Shown here: one piece after another, positions 55,806 through 64,000 of the stretch | Layout: every line of letters starts with the position of its first letter | How positions within the stretch are numbered: position 1 is the first letter of the stretch | Assembly (NCBI RefSeq): GCF_000196875.2 | Contig: NC_014532.2 | Location: 1,984,001 to 2,048,000, forward strand | Reading direction: 5' to 3' | Length of the DNA: 64,000 bases | Source of the DNA: Halomonas elongata DSM 2581 | GTDB taxonomy: Bacteria; Pseudomonadota; Gammaproteobacteria; Pseudomonadales; Halomonadaceae | The notes under the pieces: generated by a model | Told to the model about the DNA's origin: nothing | Seen by the model: the letters and a program-made list of their open reading frames with translations, nothing else | Database searches by the model: none | Made by a program: the position numbers and the translations under genes

Positions 55806-56744
55806 ATGACGACCAAGATCCCCATCACCCTGACGCTGCTCGCCGGCCTGACCCTGGCCGGCCCCGCCACCGCTGCCGATCGCGACGACGAACTCCGCCT
55901 GGTCGTGCCACCCTGGCCCGGCGTGACCGTCAAGAGCGAGATCTTCGCACAGCTGATCGAACCGCTGGGATACACCACCAGCAAGCAGCAGCTCAGTTCG
56001 ACGGTCGGCTACAACACCCTGCAGACCGGCGACAGCGACGCCTTTCTCGCCGGCTGGATGCCGGCCCAGCAGGAAAGCTACGACGCCGCCATGCAGGCCG
56101 GCGCCATCGTCGATCTGGGCAACAACGTCAACGGCGCCCGCATGGGCTTCGCGGTGCCGAGCTACGTCTACGAGGCGGGCATCACCAGCGCCGAACAACT
56201 GGCCGACCCCGAAGTGGCCGAGCGGTTCGACAAGACCGTCTACAGCATCGAGAGCGGCTCCACCGTCACCGACATGCTGAACAAGGCCATCGAGGCCGAC
56301 ACCTACGGGCTGGGCGACTGGAAGGCCATGTCCTCATCCACGCCCGGCATGCTCAGCGAGGTCGAAGCCGCCGTGGACGAGGATCGCTGGATCCTCTTCT
56401 ACGGCTGGACGCCCCACTGGATGGTGCCGGAGTACGACACCCGCATCCTCGACGACCCGGAAGGCGTCTACGGCCCCGACAATGGCCGCAGCGACGTCAA
56501 GACCATCGTTGCCAAGTCCTACGCCGAAGCCAATCCCAACCTGACACGACTGCTCGACCAGTTCGTGCTCAGTGCCGACGAACAGAGCGACTTCATCCGC
56601 GAATACAGCCTCGAGGAACGCGAGCTGGAGGCCGTGGCCCATGACTGGCTGGTCTCGCACCCCGAGCGGATCGCCGAATTCCTCGAAAGCGTCAAAACCC
56701 GCGACGGCGGCAATGCGCTCGACGCCGTGGAGGCCAGCCTGTGA
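55806..56744 (+). CDS. Betaine-type ABC substrate-binding protein, orphan 2
   Basis: A 312-residue exported binding protein with a clear signal peptide (MTTKIPITLTLLAGLTLA). The mature chain begins with LRLVVPPWPGVTVKSEI, almost the same as orphan 1, and keeps the TPHWM segment with a cage Trp. It is homologous to orphan 1 but well diverged, so it probably binds a different quaternary amine. No partner permease is present; the transporter downstream is of the amino-acid family. It overlaps the aldolase gene by 4 bases. Confidence 0.85.
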   Translation: MTTKIPITLTLLAGLTLAGPATAADRDDELRLVVPPWPGVTVKSEIFAQLIEPLGYTTSKQQLSSTVGYNTLQTGDSDAFLAGWMPAQQESYDAAMQAGAIVDLGNNVNGARMGFAVPSYVYEAGITSAEQLADPEVAERFDKTVYSIESGSTVTDMLNKAIEADTYGLGDWKAMSSSTPGMLSEVEAAVDEDRWILFYGWTPHWMVPEYDTRILDDPEGVYGPDNGRSDVKTIVAKSYAEANPNLTRLLDQFVLSADEQSDFIREYSLEERELEAVAHDWLVSHPERIAEFLESVKTRDGGNALDAVEASL

Positions 56745-57487
56745 CCACGCACCGCGACGAGGAAGCCATTCAGCGCCGCGACCTGGCCGCCGCCTATCGG
56801 CTGGTCGCGCTGGACGGCATGGACGACGGTATCTCGACGCATATCTCGGCGCGCCTGCCCGGCGAGCGCTTTCTGCTCAATGCCTTCGGCCTGCGCTTCG
56901 ACGAGGTACGTGCCGACAATCTGGTCACCGTCGATGCCAGCGGCGACATTCTCGACGACCCGACCGGGCTCGGCATCAATCCCGCCGGCTTCACCATCCA
57001 TAGCGCCATCCACGCGGCGCGCCCCGAGATCGATTGCGTGCTGCATACCCACACGGTGGCTGGAGTAGCCGTTTCCTGCCTCGAGGAAGGGCTGTTGCCG
57101 CTGAACCAGTGGGCGATGCAGTTCCACGAGCGCCTCGGCTATCACGACTACGAAGGCATCGCCCTGGACCTCGACGAGCGGCAACGACTGACCGCCCATC
57201 TCGGCGACCACATGGCGATGCTGCTGCGCCAGCACGGCTTGCTGAGCTGCGGTCGCAGCGTGGGCGAAGCCTTCCTGCGCATGCGCGACCTGGAGCGCAG
57301 TTGCCAGGCTCAACTGGCCGCCCAGGGCACCGGCCGCCCCCTGCGCCAGGCCAGCCCCGAGCTTTGCGAGCATGTCGCCCGCCAGTACGAGGCCTGGGCC
57401 GCCAGCCCGCAAGGCACCGACCTCGCCTGGCAGGCCGAGCTGCGCCGGCTGCCAGCCGAAGACACCCTCTCTCAGGCCATTCAGTGA
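56741..57487 (+). CDS. Class II aldolase/adducin-family protein
   Basis: A 248-residue protein of the AraD/FucA/adducin fold starting at GTG in the stop of the binding-protein gene. The zinc site is visible as HTHTVAGVAV (residues 104-113) with a later His in LRQHGLLSCG, so it should be metal-loaded. Members do retro-aldol or decarboxylation reactions on phosphosugars and oxyacids. None of those pathways is encoded here. Tight coupling to a quaternary-amine binder and an AruH-like transaminase suggests a new substrate. Confidence 0.85.
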   Translation: MTTHRDEEAIQRRDLAAAYRLVALDGMDDGISTHISARLPGERFLLNAFGLRFDEVRADNLVTVDASGDILDDPTGLGINPAGFTIHSAIHAARPEIDCVLHTHTVAGVAVSCLEEGLLPLNQWAMQFHERLGYHDYEGIALDLDERQRLTAHLGDHMAMLLRQHGLLSCGRSVGEAFLRMRDLERSCQAQLAAQGTGRPLRQASPELCEHVARQYEAWAASPQGTDLAWQAELRRLPAEDTLSQAIQ

Positions 57488-57494
57488 GACTGCC

Positions 57495-58694
57495 ATGCGT
57501 TATTCACGACTGACCGATCGCATCGCCGGCGAAGGTGCCGCCGCCTGGAACATCCACTACCGCGCCCTGGCGCGGCAGGAAGCCGGCGAGGACATCACCG
57601 TGCTGTCGGTGGGCGATCCCGATTTCGACACCCCGACGCCGATCGTCGAAAGCGCTGTGGCCAGCATGCGGGGCGGCGCGACGCACTACGCCGACGTCCA
57701 GGGCAAGCACAGCCTGCGCGAGGCCATCGTCGAGCGCTACCGCCGGCATGGCGTCGAGGCCGATCCCGAGCGTGTCATCGTCATGGCCGGGGCTCAGTGC
57801 GGCCTCTATGCCGTCGCCCAGTGCCTGCTCGATCCCGGCGACGAAGTGATCGTGCCCGAACCCTGCTACGTCACCTACGAAGCCGTACTGCGCTCCACCG
57901 ACGCGACCATGGTGCGCATCCCGCTGCGCAGCGATGCCGGCTTCCGCCTCGACGCCGCCGACATCGAGGCGGCGATCACTCCGCGCACCCGGGCGATCAT
58001 GCTCAACAGCCCGCACAACCCCACCGGGCAGCTCATCGACGCCGATACCTGGCACGCCATCGCCGAGCTGTGCCGTCGCCACGACCTGTGGCTGGTCTCC
58101 GACGAGGTCTACGCCAATCTGGTCTTCGAGGGAGAACACCAGTGCGCCGCCGCCCTGCCCGGCCTGGAAGACCGCAGCGTGGTGATCGACAGCCTCTCCA
58201 AGTCACACGCCATGACCGGCTGGCGACTGGGTTGGGTCCTCGGCCCCCGGGAACTGATCGCGCACCTCGGCAACCTGGCGCTGAGCATGCTCTACGGCTG
58301 CCCGGACTTCATCCAGGACGCCGCCCGGGATGCCCTGACCCGGGAGATCCCGGAACTCCAGGCCATGCACGAAAGCTACCGGGCCCGGCGTGACGCCGTC
58401 TGCGCGGCCCTGGCGGATTGCCCGGCCGTGGAGGTCATTCCCCCGGCGGCCGGCATGTTCCTGATGGTCGACATACGCGCCACCGGCCTGTCGTCCCAGG
58501 CCTTCGCCGACCGGCTGCTCGACGAACACGGCGTCTCGGTGCTCTCCGGAGAGGCCTTCGGCCCCTCCGCCGCCGGCTTCGTCCGGCTGAGCCTGACCGT
58601 CGATGAAGCCCGCCTGACCGACGCCTGCCGACGCCTGGCCCGCTGTGCCGAAACGGCACGCGACACGGCCGGCACCCTTTCCACCGTTCAATGA
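57495..58694 (+). CDS. AruH-like arginine:pyruvate transaminase
   Basis: A 399-residue fold-type I PLP aminotransferase. The start [17 protein letters not shown] and later [28 protein letters not shown] and [19 protein letters not shown] parallel P. aeruginosa AruH closely. K236 ([12 protein letters not shown]) carries PLP, and NSPHNPTG is the binding loop. AruH starts the arginine transaminase route by giving 5-guanidino-2-oxopentanoate, the AruI substrate. It begins 7 bases after the aldolase stop. Confidence 0.85.
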   Translation: MRYSRLTDRIAGEGAAAWNIHYRALARQEAGEDITVLSVGDPDFDTPTPIVESAVASMRGGATHYADVQGKHSLREAIVERYRRHGVEADPERVIVMAGAQCGLYAVAQCLLDPGDEVIVPEPCYVTYEAVLRSTDATMVRIPLRSDAGFRLDAADIEAAITPRTRAIMLNSPHNPTGQLIDADTWHAIAELCRRHDLWLVSDEVYANLVFEGEHQCAAALPGLEDRSVVIDSLSKSHAMTGWRLGWVLGPRELIAHLGNLALSMLYGCPDFIQDAARDALTREIPELQAMHESYRARRDAVCAALADCPAVEVIPPAAGMFLMVDIRATGLSSQAFADRLLDEHGVSVLSGEAFGPSAAGFVRLSLTVDEARLTDACRRLARCAETARDTAGTLSTVQ

Positions 58695-58701
58695 GTCGCC
58701 T

Positions 58702-59496
58702 ATGACATCATCGCTCGACGATCACACTCCGACCGCCACCGCCGCCCCGGCGGTGCAGGCGCGCCACCTCGTCAAACGCTACGGCGACCTCGAGGTGCTG
58801 CGCGATGTCTCCCTCGAGGTCCCCGAGGGCAGCGTCACCTCCATCATCGGCGCCAGCGGGTCCGGCAAGAGTACCCTGCTGCGCTGCCTCAACCTGCTGG
58901 AACGCCCCGACCAGGGCGACCTGGCGATTGCGGATGAGGCGATCCGTTTCGACCGCAATCCCCAGGGCGACGTCGTCGGTCTGGACCGGCGCCAGCTGCA
59001 ACGGCTGCGCGCCAAGGTCAGCATGGTCTTCCAGCAATTCAACCTGTGGCCGCACTTCAGCGTGCTCGGCAATGTCATTGAGCCCCCGATGCGGGTGCAG
59101 GGGCTCTCGCGCCGACGCGCCACCGAGGTGGCCGAGCATTATCTGGCCCGCGTCGGCATGGCCGACAAGCGCGACGCCTACCCGGCCTTCCTTTCCGGCG
59201 GCCAGCAGCAGCGCGTGGCCATTGCCCGTGCGCTCGCCATGGAGCCACGCCTGCTGTTGTTCGACGAACCGACCTCGGCCCTGGATCCGGAACGCGTCAA
59301 CGAAGTGCTCGGCGTGATCCGCGGCCTGGCCGACGAAGGCCGCACCATGGTGCTGGTCACCCACGAGATGGCCTTCGCCCGGGAAGTTTCCGATCAGGTG
59401 GTGTTTCTCGACCGCGGCGTCATCGGCGTCGCCGGCACCCCCGAAGAGGTCTTCGACGATCCGCGCTGCCAGCGCTTCGCCGCGCCGGCCGCCTGA
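58702..59496 (+). CDS. Polar amino acid ABC transporter ATPase (HisP/ArtP type)
   Basis: A 264-residue ATPase: Walker [10 protein letters not shown] near residue 52, Q-loop in [10 protein letters not shown], signature LSGGQQQR and Walker [13 protein letters not shown]. The LWPH segment after the Q-loop is typical of basic and polar amino acid importers. It starts 7 bases after the transaminase stop. The extended N-terminus (about 20 residues rich in Thr and Ala) is not part of the fold. Confidence 0.92.
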   Translation: MTSSLDDHTPTATAAPAVQARHLVKRYGDLEVLRDVSLEVPEGSVTSIIGASGSGKSTLLRCLNLLERPDQGDLAIADEAIRFDRNPQGDVVGLDRRQLQRLRAKVSMVFQQFNLWPHFSVLGNVIEPPMRVQGLSRRRATEVAEHYLARVGMADKRDAYPAFLSGGQQQRVAIARALAMEPRLLLFDEPTSALDPERVNEVLGVIRGLADEGRTMVLVTHEMAFAREVSDQVVFLDRGVIGVAGTPEEVFDDPRCQRFAAPAA

Positions 59497-59534
59497 TCCG
59501 CCTTCCCTTTCCAACAATGAGCAAGGAGAACACC

Positions 59535-60305
59535 ATGCAACGCGCCCTCATCCCCGCCATCGCCCTTTCCATCGCCACTCTCGGCGGTGCCGCCCAGGCC
59601 GCCGAGCCGCTGCAGATCGGTATTTCCGCCGAACCCTACCCGCCCTTCACCTACACCTCGTCCGAAGGCGAATGGACCGGTTTCGAAGTGGAGCTTGGCC
59701 TGGCCATCTGCGAGGCCATGGAAGCCGAGTGCGAAATCCAGCCCACCGGCTGGAGCGGCATCATCCCCTCGCTCAAGGCCGGGCGCATCGACATGATCAT
59801 GAACTCCATGTCGATCACCGAAGCCCGCCAGAAGGTCATCGACTTCAGCGATCCCTACTACTTCACTCCCGGTGCCTATGTCGCCGCCGACGACCTGGAA
59901 CTGAGCCTGCCCGAAGGGCTGGACGGCCTGGTGCTGGGCGTGCAGAGCGCCACCACCAACGCCACCTATGCCCGACGCGCCCTGCGCGACACCGGTGTCG
60001 ACACCCGTCTCTACGACCAGGCCGAGCAGGTCAACCGTGACCTGCTCTCCGGTCGCCTGGACGTGATCCTGGCCGACGAGATCGCCATGAACGAACTGGT
60101 CGAGCGCGACGAGGCCGAAGGCTTCGAGATCAAGGGCACCGCCCCGCATCACGAGGCCTACGGCGAAGGTGTCGGCATCGGTATTCGCCAGGGCGACAGC
60201 GAGCTGAAGGCCAACCTCAACGCGGCCATCGAACGGGTCCAGCAGGACGGCACCTGCAGCTCGCTCTCCGAGGAGTACTTCGGCACCGACATCTGCACTG
60301 GCTAA
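59535..60305 (+). CDS. Basic amino acid ABC transporter binding protein
   Basis: A 256-residue periplasmic protein with signal peptide (MQRALIPAIALSIATLGGAA). The mature domain has IGISAEPYPPFTYTSSEGE, GFEVELGLAICEAM and DMIMNSMSIT, the pattern of lysine/arginine/ornithine- and histidine-binding proteins. AAGGAG before ATG 59535 excludes the upstream in-frame ATG. Ligand could be arginine or a methylated lysine. A hairpin (60331-60362) follows, typical between a highly expressed binding protein and its permease genes. Confidence 0.9.
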   Translation: MQRALIPAIALSIATLGGAAQAAEPLQIGISAEPYPPFTYTSSEGEWTGFEVELGLAICEAMEAECEIQPTGWSGIIPSLKAGRIDMIMNSMSITEARQKVIDFSDPYYFTPGAYVAADDLELSLPEGLDGLVLGVQSATTNATYARRALRDTGVDTRLYDQAEQVNRDLLSGRLDVILADEIAMNELVERDEAEGFEIKGTAPHHEAYGEGVGIGIRQGDSELKANLNAAIERVQQDGTCSSLSEEYFGTDICTG

Positions 60306-60330
60306 GCTTCGCCGCTACCCGCGCGATCCG

Positions 60331-60362
60331 AGCCGCCGGACAGCGACATCGCCCCGGCGGCT
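60331..60362 (+). terminator. Hairpin between binding protein and permease genes
   Basis: Perfect 9-base stem AGCCGCCGG / CCGGCGGCT with a 14-base loop. No U-tract; it probably protects upstream mRNA or lowers expression of the permease genes. Confidence 0.55.
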
Positions 60363-60457
60363 TCGCCATGTCATCACAAGCGAGGCACCGACCACGCCAC
60401 CGGACGGAGATCCACCGATCCGGCGTTGAGTCGGCGCCTTACAAGGTGCTTTCGACC

Positions 60458-61171
60458 ATGAACAACCATTCTCAAGAAGGATTGGCCGACTGGGCCGGCC
60501 CCATCCTCCAGGGCGCCCTGACGACCCTGGAGATCGCCGTGCTGGCCTATGCCATCGGCCTCGCACTGGGCCTGCTCGGCGCCAGCGCGCGTCTCAGTCC
60601 CTGGGCGCCGCTACGCGGCCTGGCCACGCTCTACTCCACGGCGGTGCGAGCCGTGCCCGAGCTGCTGCTGATCATCCTGCTCTACTATGCCGGCTCCCAG
60701 GCACTCACCGCCGTGACCAATGCCATGGGCTTTTCCGGCCAGGTGGCCATCAACGGCTTCGTGACCGCCGTGGGTGTGCTGGCCTTCGTTCAGGGGGCCT
60801 ACATGACCGAGGTGCTGCGCGGCGCCATCCTGGCCATTCCACGTGGCCAGCTCGAGGCTGCCGATGCCTTCGGCTTCTCGACCTGGGCGCGCTTCCGGCG
60901 CATCGTCGTGCCCGCCATGCTGCCCAATGCCCTGCCGGGCATGTCGAATCTCTGGTTGATCCTGATCAAGGATACCGCCCTGATCAGCGTCATCGGCTAC
61001 AGCGAGCTGTTCTTTACCATCCAGCAGGCAGCCTCCAGCACCCGTGCCCATTTCCTGTTCTACGCCGCCGCCGGCGTCATCTATCTGGCGATGACGTTGT
61101 CGTCCACGGCGCTGTTTGCGCGCCTGGAACGCCGCCTGCGTCGCGGCCAGCCGACCACCGAGGAGGCCTGA
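60458..61171 (+). CDS. Polar amino acid ABC permease (HisQ type)
   Basis: A 237-residue inner-membrane permease with about five helices. The ATPase-contact EAA loop reads RGAILAIPRGQLEAADAFGF, and RAVPELLLIILLYY is the usual family segment. ATG 60458 has AAGGTG before it; the longer frame starting at 60368 runs through the intergenic hairpin region and is unlikely. It pairs with the next permease to form the channel. Confidence 0.9.
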   Translation: MNNHSQEGLADWAGPILQGALTTLEIAVLAYAIGLALGLLGASARLSPWAPLRGLATLYSTAVRAVPELLLIILLYYAGSQALTAVTNAMGFSGQVAINGFVTAVGVLAFVQGAYMTEVLRGAILAIPRGQLEAADAFGFSTWARFRRIVVPAMLPNALPGMSNLWLILIKDTALISVIGYSELFFTIQQAASSTRAHFLFYAAAGVIYLAMTLSSTALFARLERRLRRGQPTTEEA

Positions 61172-61172
61172 C

Positions 61173-61928
61173 ATGGACTTTTCCTGGCTTGGCGATCCTT
61201 TCTATCAGGAATACCTGATCGAAGGCTTCATCAACACCCTGTGGCTGATCGCCGTGTCCGCGATCGGCGGCCTCGCGCTGGCCGTGCTCGTCGCCATTGC
61301 TCGTCTCAAGGGACCCCGCCCCCTGGCGCTGGCCGTTCAGGGCTTCACGATCGTGATGCGCGGCACGCCGTTGCTGGTGCAACTATTCTTCTTCTACTAC
61401 GGCGTGGGGCGATTGCTCGAGGGCATCCCCGGCATCCAGGACAGCGTCATCTGGCCGCTGCTGCGCGATCCCTTCTTCTACGGCGCCCTGACCTTCATCC
61501 TCAGCGTCGGCGCCTATTCCGGCGAGGTCCTGCGCGGCGCCCTGCTGAGCGTGCCGCCGGGCGAGCGCGAGGCCGGCCGCGCCTTCGGCCTGACGCCCCT
61601 GCAGGTCTTCACGCGCCTCTGGCTGCCCCGCGCCATCCAGCTATGCCTGCCGACCCTGACCGGCGAGATGATCCTGCTGCTCAAGTCTGTGCCGCTGGTC
61701 TCGACCATCGCCCTGATGGACCTGCTGCAGGCCGCCAACCTCATCCGCGACGAGACCTTCCTGGTATACGAGCCCCTGCTGTTGATCGGCGGCATCTACC
61801 TGGCCATGACGCTGGTGCTCACCCTGGTGCTGCGTCAGGTGGAACGTCACTTCCCCGGCATGCAGCCCGAGCGTGGCCGGGGATGGCTGCCTCGACGCCT
61901 CCCGCACAGTCAGAGAGAAGCCTCATGA
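61173..61928 (+). CDS. Polar amino acid ABC permease (HisM type)
   Basis: A 251-residue partner permease with about five membrane helices. RGTPLLVQLFFFYYGV is characteristic, and the EAA loop is RGALLSVPPGEREAGRAFGL. It starts one base after the first permease ends, with GAGGAGG as ribosome-binding site inside that gene's end, and overlaps the aldehyde dehydrogenase gene by 4 bases. This links transport directly to the oxidation step. Confidence 0.92.
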   Translation: MDFSWLGDPFYQEYLIEGFINTLWLIAVSAIGGLALAVLVAIARLKGPRPLALAVQGFTIVMRGTPLLVQLFFFYYGVGRLLEGIPGIQDSVIWPLLRDPFFYGALTFILSVGAYSGEVLRGALLSVPPGEREAGRAFGLTPLQVFTRLWLPRAIQLCLPTLTGEMILLLKSVPLVSTIALMDLLQAANLIRDETFLVYEPLLLIGGIYLAMTLVLTLVLRQVERHFPGMQPERGRGWLPRRLPHSQREAS

Positions 61929-63367
61929 ATAAACTGACACGCCACTTCATCGACAACGCCTGGGTGGCAAGCCGTGCCACGCAATGCCTGGACGTCATCG
62001 ATCCCTACCGCGAGACGCGCATCGCCGAGGTCACCGCCGGCGATCCCGCGGACGTGGATGACGCCGTGGCCGCCGCCCGTCGCGCCTTGCCCGGCTGGCG
62101 CGACCTCTCGGGCGAGCATCGTGGTGCCTTCATCGACGCCATCGCCGAGGCGCTCGAGGCGCGCCGTACCTCGCTGGTCGAGCTTTCCAGCCGCAACAAC
62201 GGCAAGCCGCGAGCCGAAGCCGATCAGGATCTGGCCGACGCCATCGCCTGCTACCGTTACTACGCTGGCCAGGCACGGGCACTGGACGCGCGCCAGGGCG
62301 AGACAGTCGACACCGGCGAAACGGGGCTGGTGTCGCGTCGCTACCAGGACCCGGTCGGCGTGGCCGGCTTGATCACGCCCTGGAACTTTCCGCTGGTCAG
62401 CAGCGCCTGGAAGCTCGCCCCGGCGCTCGCCGCCGGCTGCACGGTGGTCTTCAAGCCCTCCGAAGTCACCCCGCTGCCCGAGCAGGCACTGGCCGAGATC
62501 GCCCTCGAGATAGGACTGCCGTCCGGCGTCTTCAATCTGCTCCACGGCGATGGACGCGGTGTCGGCGCAGCGCTGACCGCCCATCCCGGAGTCGACAAGC
62601 TGTCCTTCACCGGCAGCAACCCGGTGGGCGAGGCGGTGATGGCCGCTGCCGCCCGGGGAACGCGCAACGTCTCCCTGGAACTCGGCGGCAAGTCACCGAT
62701 CCTGGTCACCGAGGATGCCGATCCGGCTCTGGCCACCGAGCTGGTATTGGCGGGGTTTGCCTACAACGCCGGCCAGATGTGCTCGGCCACCTCGCGGCTG
62801 CTGGTCCACGAAAGCGTGGCCGACGAACTGCACGCCCGACTGGACGCCGCCATCGCCGGGCTCGTCGCCGGCGATCCGCACGCCCCGTCCACTACCCTGG
62901 GCCCGCTGGTCAACGCCGCTCAGCGCGAGCGGGTGGAGGAATACCTGGCAACGGCCGAAGCCGAAGGGCTCGACCCCACCGCAAGGGCCCCGATCGCCCT
63001 GCCCGAGCACGGGCATTTCGTCGCCCCCAGGGTGTATCGGGACGTACCGGTCACCAGCCGCCTGTGGCAGGAAGAGATCTTCGGCCCGGTGCTGTGCACC
63101 CGTACCGTCAAGAACGACGACGAGGCGGTGACACTGGCCAACGACAGCGCCTTCGGCCTGGCCGCCACCGTGGTCGCCGGCACCACCGAGCGCGCCGAAG
63201 CGCTGGCCGGGCGACTCACCTCCGGCAACGTCTGGTGCAACACCCATCAGGTGGCCCCGCCGGGACTCGGCTGGGGCGGCATGAAGGGCAGCGGCATCGG
63301 CCGCGAACTGGGTCGAGCGGGGCTCGACGCCTACCTGGAGACCCGCTACGTCACCCGGCCTAGCTGA
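61925..63367 (+). CDS. NAD(P)-dependent aldehyde dehydrogenase (omega-amino/guanidino aldehyde type)
   Basis: A 480-residue enzyme with the ALDH core: TPWNFPLVSSAWKLAPALAAG (nucleotide and active-site Asn), the general base E252 (LELGGKSP) and nucleophile C286 (NAGQMCSATS). Betaine-aldehyde and aminobutyraldehyde dehydrogenases are its nearest relatives by pattern. In an AruH/AruI route it would oxidise 4-guanidinobutyraldehyde; with a trimethylated substrate, a trimethylamino-aldehyde. It is the last gene of the operon, ended by a hairpin. Confidence 0.88.
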   Translation: MNKLTRHFIDNAWVASRATQCLDVIDPYRETRIAEVTAGDPADVDDAVAAARRALPGWRDLSGEHRGAFIDAIAEALEARRTSLVELSSRNNGKPRAEADQDLADAIACYRYYAGQARALDARQGETVDTGETGLVSRRYQDPVGVAGLITPWNFPLVSSAWKLAPALAAGCTVVFKPSEVTPLPEQALAEIALEIGLPSGVFNLLHGDGRGVGAALTAHPGVDKLSFTGSNPVGEAVMAAAARGTRNVSLELGGKSPILVTEDADPALATELVLAGFAYNAGQMCSATSRLLVHESVADELHARLDAAIAGLVAGDPHAPSTTLGPLVNAAQRERVEEYLATAEAEGLDPTARAPIALPEHGHFVAPRVYRDVPVTSRLWQEEIFGPVLCTRTVKNDDEAVTLANDSAFGLAATVVAGTTERAEALAGRLTSGNVWCNTHQVAPPGLGWGGMKGSGIGRELGRAGLDAYLETRYVTRPS

Positions 63368-63389
63368 GAGCAGCGGCGCTTCGCCCGCT

Positions 63390-63418
63390 GAACGGACCGT
63401 CATGACGGCGGTCCGTTC
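63390..63418 (+). terminator. Hairpin after the aldehyde dehydrogenase gene
   Basis: Perfect 10-base stem GAACGGACCG / CGGTCCGTTC with a 9-base loop, 22 bases past the stop. It lies between convergent genes and may serve both. Confidence 0.65.
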
Positions 63419-63496
63419 ATGGCGGACACGGCCTCCGGCGAGACCGGAATCGTCGGACCGGCCTTCAGCTCCTCAATGCCATCCATCCTGCTGCGA

Positions 63497-63898
63497 TCAC
63501 ACGGGACGCTCCGCAAATTGCGGTAGATCATCATGAATCTCATCCCAGTTCGCCTTGCTGCCCACGAAGATATGGGCCACTTTTTCCAGGTCCGCATCAT
63601 CATCCAGAGTTCCCACCCTAAGCCGCAGGACATCAGGCATCGACGAGCGCTGGCTATAGATCGGAGAGCCGCAATTCGAGCAGAAATACCGCCTGGCATC
63701 CTCTGAAGACGCGTGGCTCTTCAGTAGCTCGCTGCCCGCCTTCAACGTGAAGTCCGAGGCCTGGATTGCGGCATTGAGCGCAAAGGCGGTTCCATTCGAT
63801 TTACGACATTTCTGGCAGTGGCAATACATCGCTTGGCCGAGAGGCCCCATCACTTCGTATTGAATCCCCCCGCACAAGCAACTTCCCTTTAGTCCCAT
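63497..63898 (-). CDS. GFA-family zinc protein (glutathione-dependent formaldehyde-activating-like)
   Basis: A 133-residue protein. ATG 63898 is set by AAGGAGAGGAG upstream; the longer frame beginning at 63982 is not needed. Zinc ligands follow the GFA/CENP-V pattern: CLCGGIQYEV, YCHCQKCRKSNGTAF and YFCSNCGSPIY. Members bind small thiols or aldehydes, but most have no proven reaction. It is convergent with the aldehyde dehydrogenase gene, and a role in formaldehyde handling from demethylation of quaternary amines is only a guess. Confidence 0.88.
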   Translation of the reverse strand: MGLKGSCLCGGIQYEVMGPLGQAMYCHCQKCRKSNGTAFALNAAIQASDFTLKAGSELLKSHASSEDARRYFCSNCGSPIYSQRSSMPDVLRLRVGTLDDDADLEKVAHIFVGSKANWDEIHDDLPQFAERPV

Positions 63899-64000
63899 TG
63901 CTCCTCTCCTTGAATGAAAAAACAAGCCGACAACATTACTCTCGCTTCCCACCTGCACCAACAGTCTCTCCGGTAGAGACATCCTGATGCCTCATCCGCG
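63899..64000. other. Upstream region of the GFA-family gene, window end
   Basis: About 100 bases with a short A-run (near 63917-63924). It should contain the promoter of the GFA gene. I see no further gene start before the window ends. Confidence 0.4.

Overview
The window reads as a chromosomal segment of a GC-rich, acid-proteome gammaproteobacterium, most likely a member of the Halomonadaceae (Halomonas-like). The reasons are the gyrA-serC-pheA-tyrA/aroA-cmk-rpsA gene order, a fused TyrA-AroA, an MvaT-type (rather than H-NS-type) nucleoid protein, and a large set of carnitine/betaine genes with a BCCT carrier. Genus assignment is inference. I saw no rRNA, tRNA, CRISPR array, prophage or insertion sequence.

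Layout. 0-2 kb: the end of a prepilin peptidase, coaE, yacG and a Tus-like replication-terminus protein. 2-3.4 kb: an AT-rich pocket with mvaT and a small gene resembling only the MvaT oligomerisation region. 3.4-13.4 kb: the minus-strand serine/aromatic/translation superoperon. 13.6-23.3 kb: housekeeping genes (thioesterase, rdgC, acyltransferase, CDF exporter, thiI, metG, a soluble RnfB-like ferredoxin, nth). 23.3-29 kb: a YedE/rhodanese sulfur module, then cstA - CC-terminal small protein - ArsA-like ATPase. 30-35.3 kb: an acetate-sensing-type two-component operon that includes a membrane PAS/degenerate-kinase protein fused to a DEDDh exonuclease. 35.4-39.5 kb: hlyU-like gene, argG, rnt, grxD, argF.

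39.7-63.4 kb is the accessory core. A carnitine operon (BKACE, carnitine dehydrogenase, thioesterase, BCCT carrier, esterase) should turn carnitine into glycine betaine. Around it lie three GlxA/AraC-type regulators, two orphan betaine-type binding proteins, a gamma-butyrobetaine-dioxygenase-like enzyme, and a TmpA/TmpB-like pair predicted to release glycine betaine and phosphate from 2-trimethylaminoethylphosphonate. Translationally coupled to tmpAB is a ThDP decarboxylase very like AruI. Further down come a class II aldolase, an AruH-like transaminase, a complete basic-amino-acid ABC transporter and an aldehyde dehydrogenase. Together these suggest import of a cationic amino acid, transamination, decarboxylation and oxidation to an omega-cationic acid, physically linked to quaternary-amine oxygenases. 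This is the best candidate in the window for an undescribed pathway.

Regulatory and repeat signals: a 13-base motif shared by the carnitine operon and a betaine-binding-protein promoter at nearly the same distance from the start codon; a dispersed palindromic element, one copy of which carries a nested hairpin insertion; and a second repeat family whose small hairpin covaries between copies.
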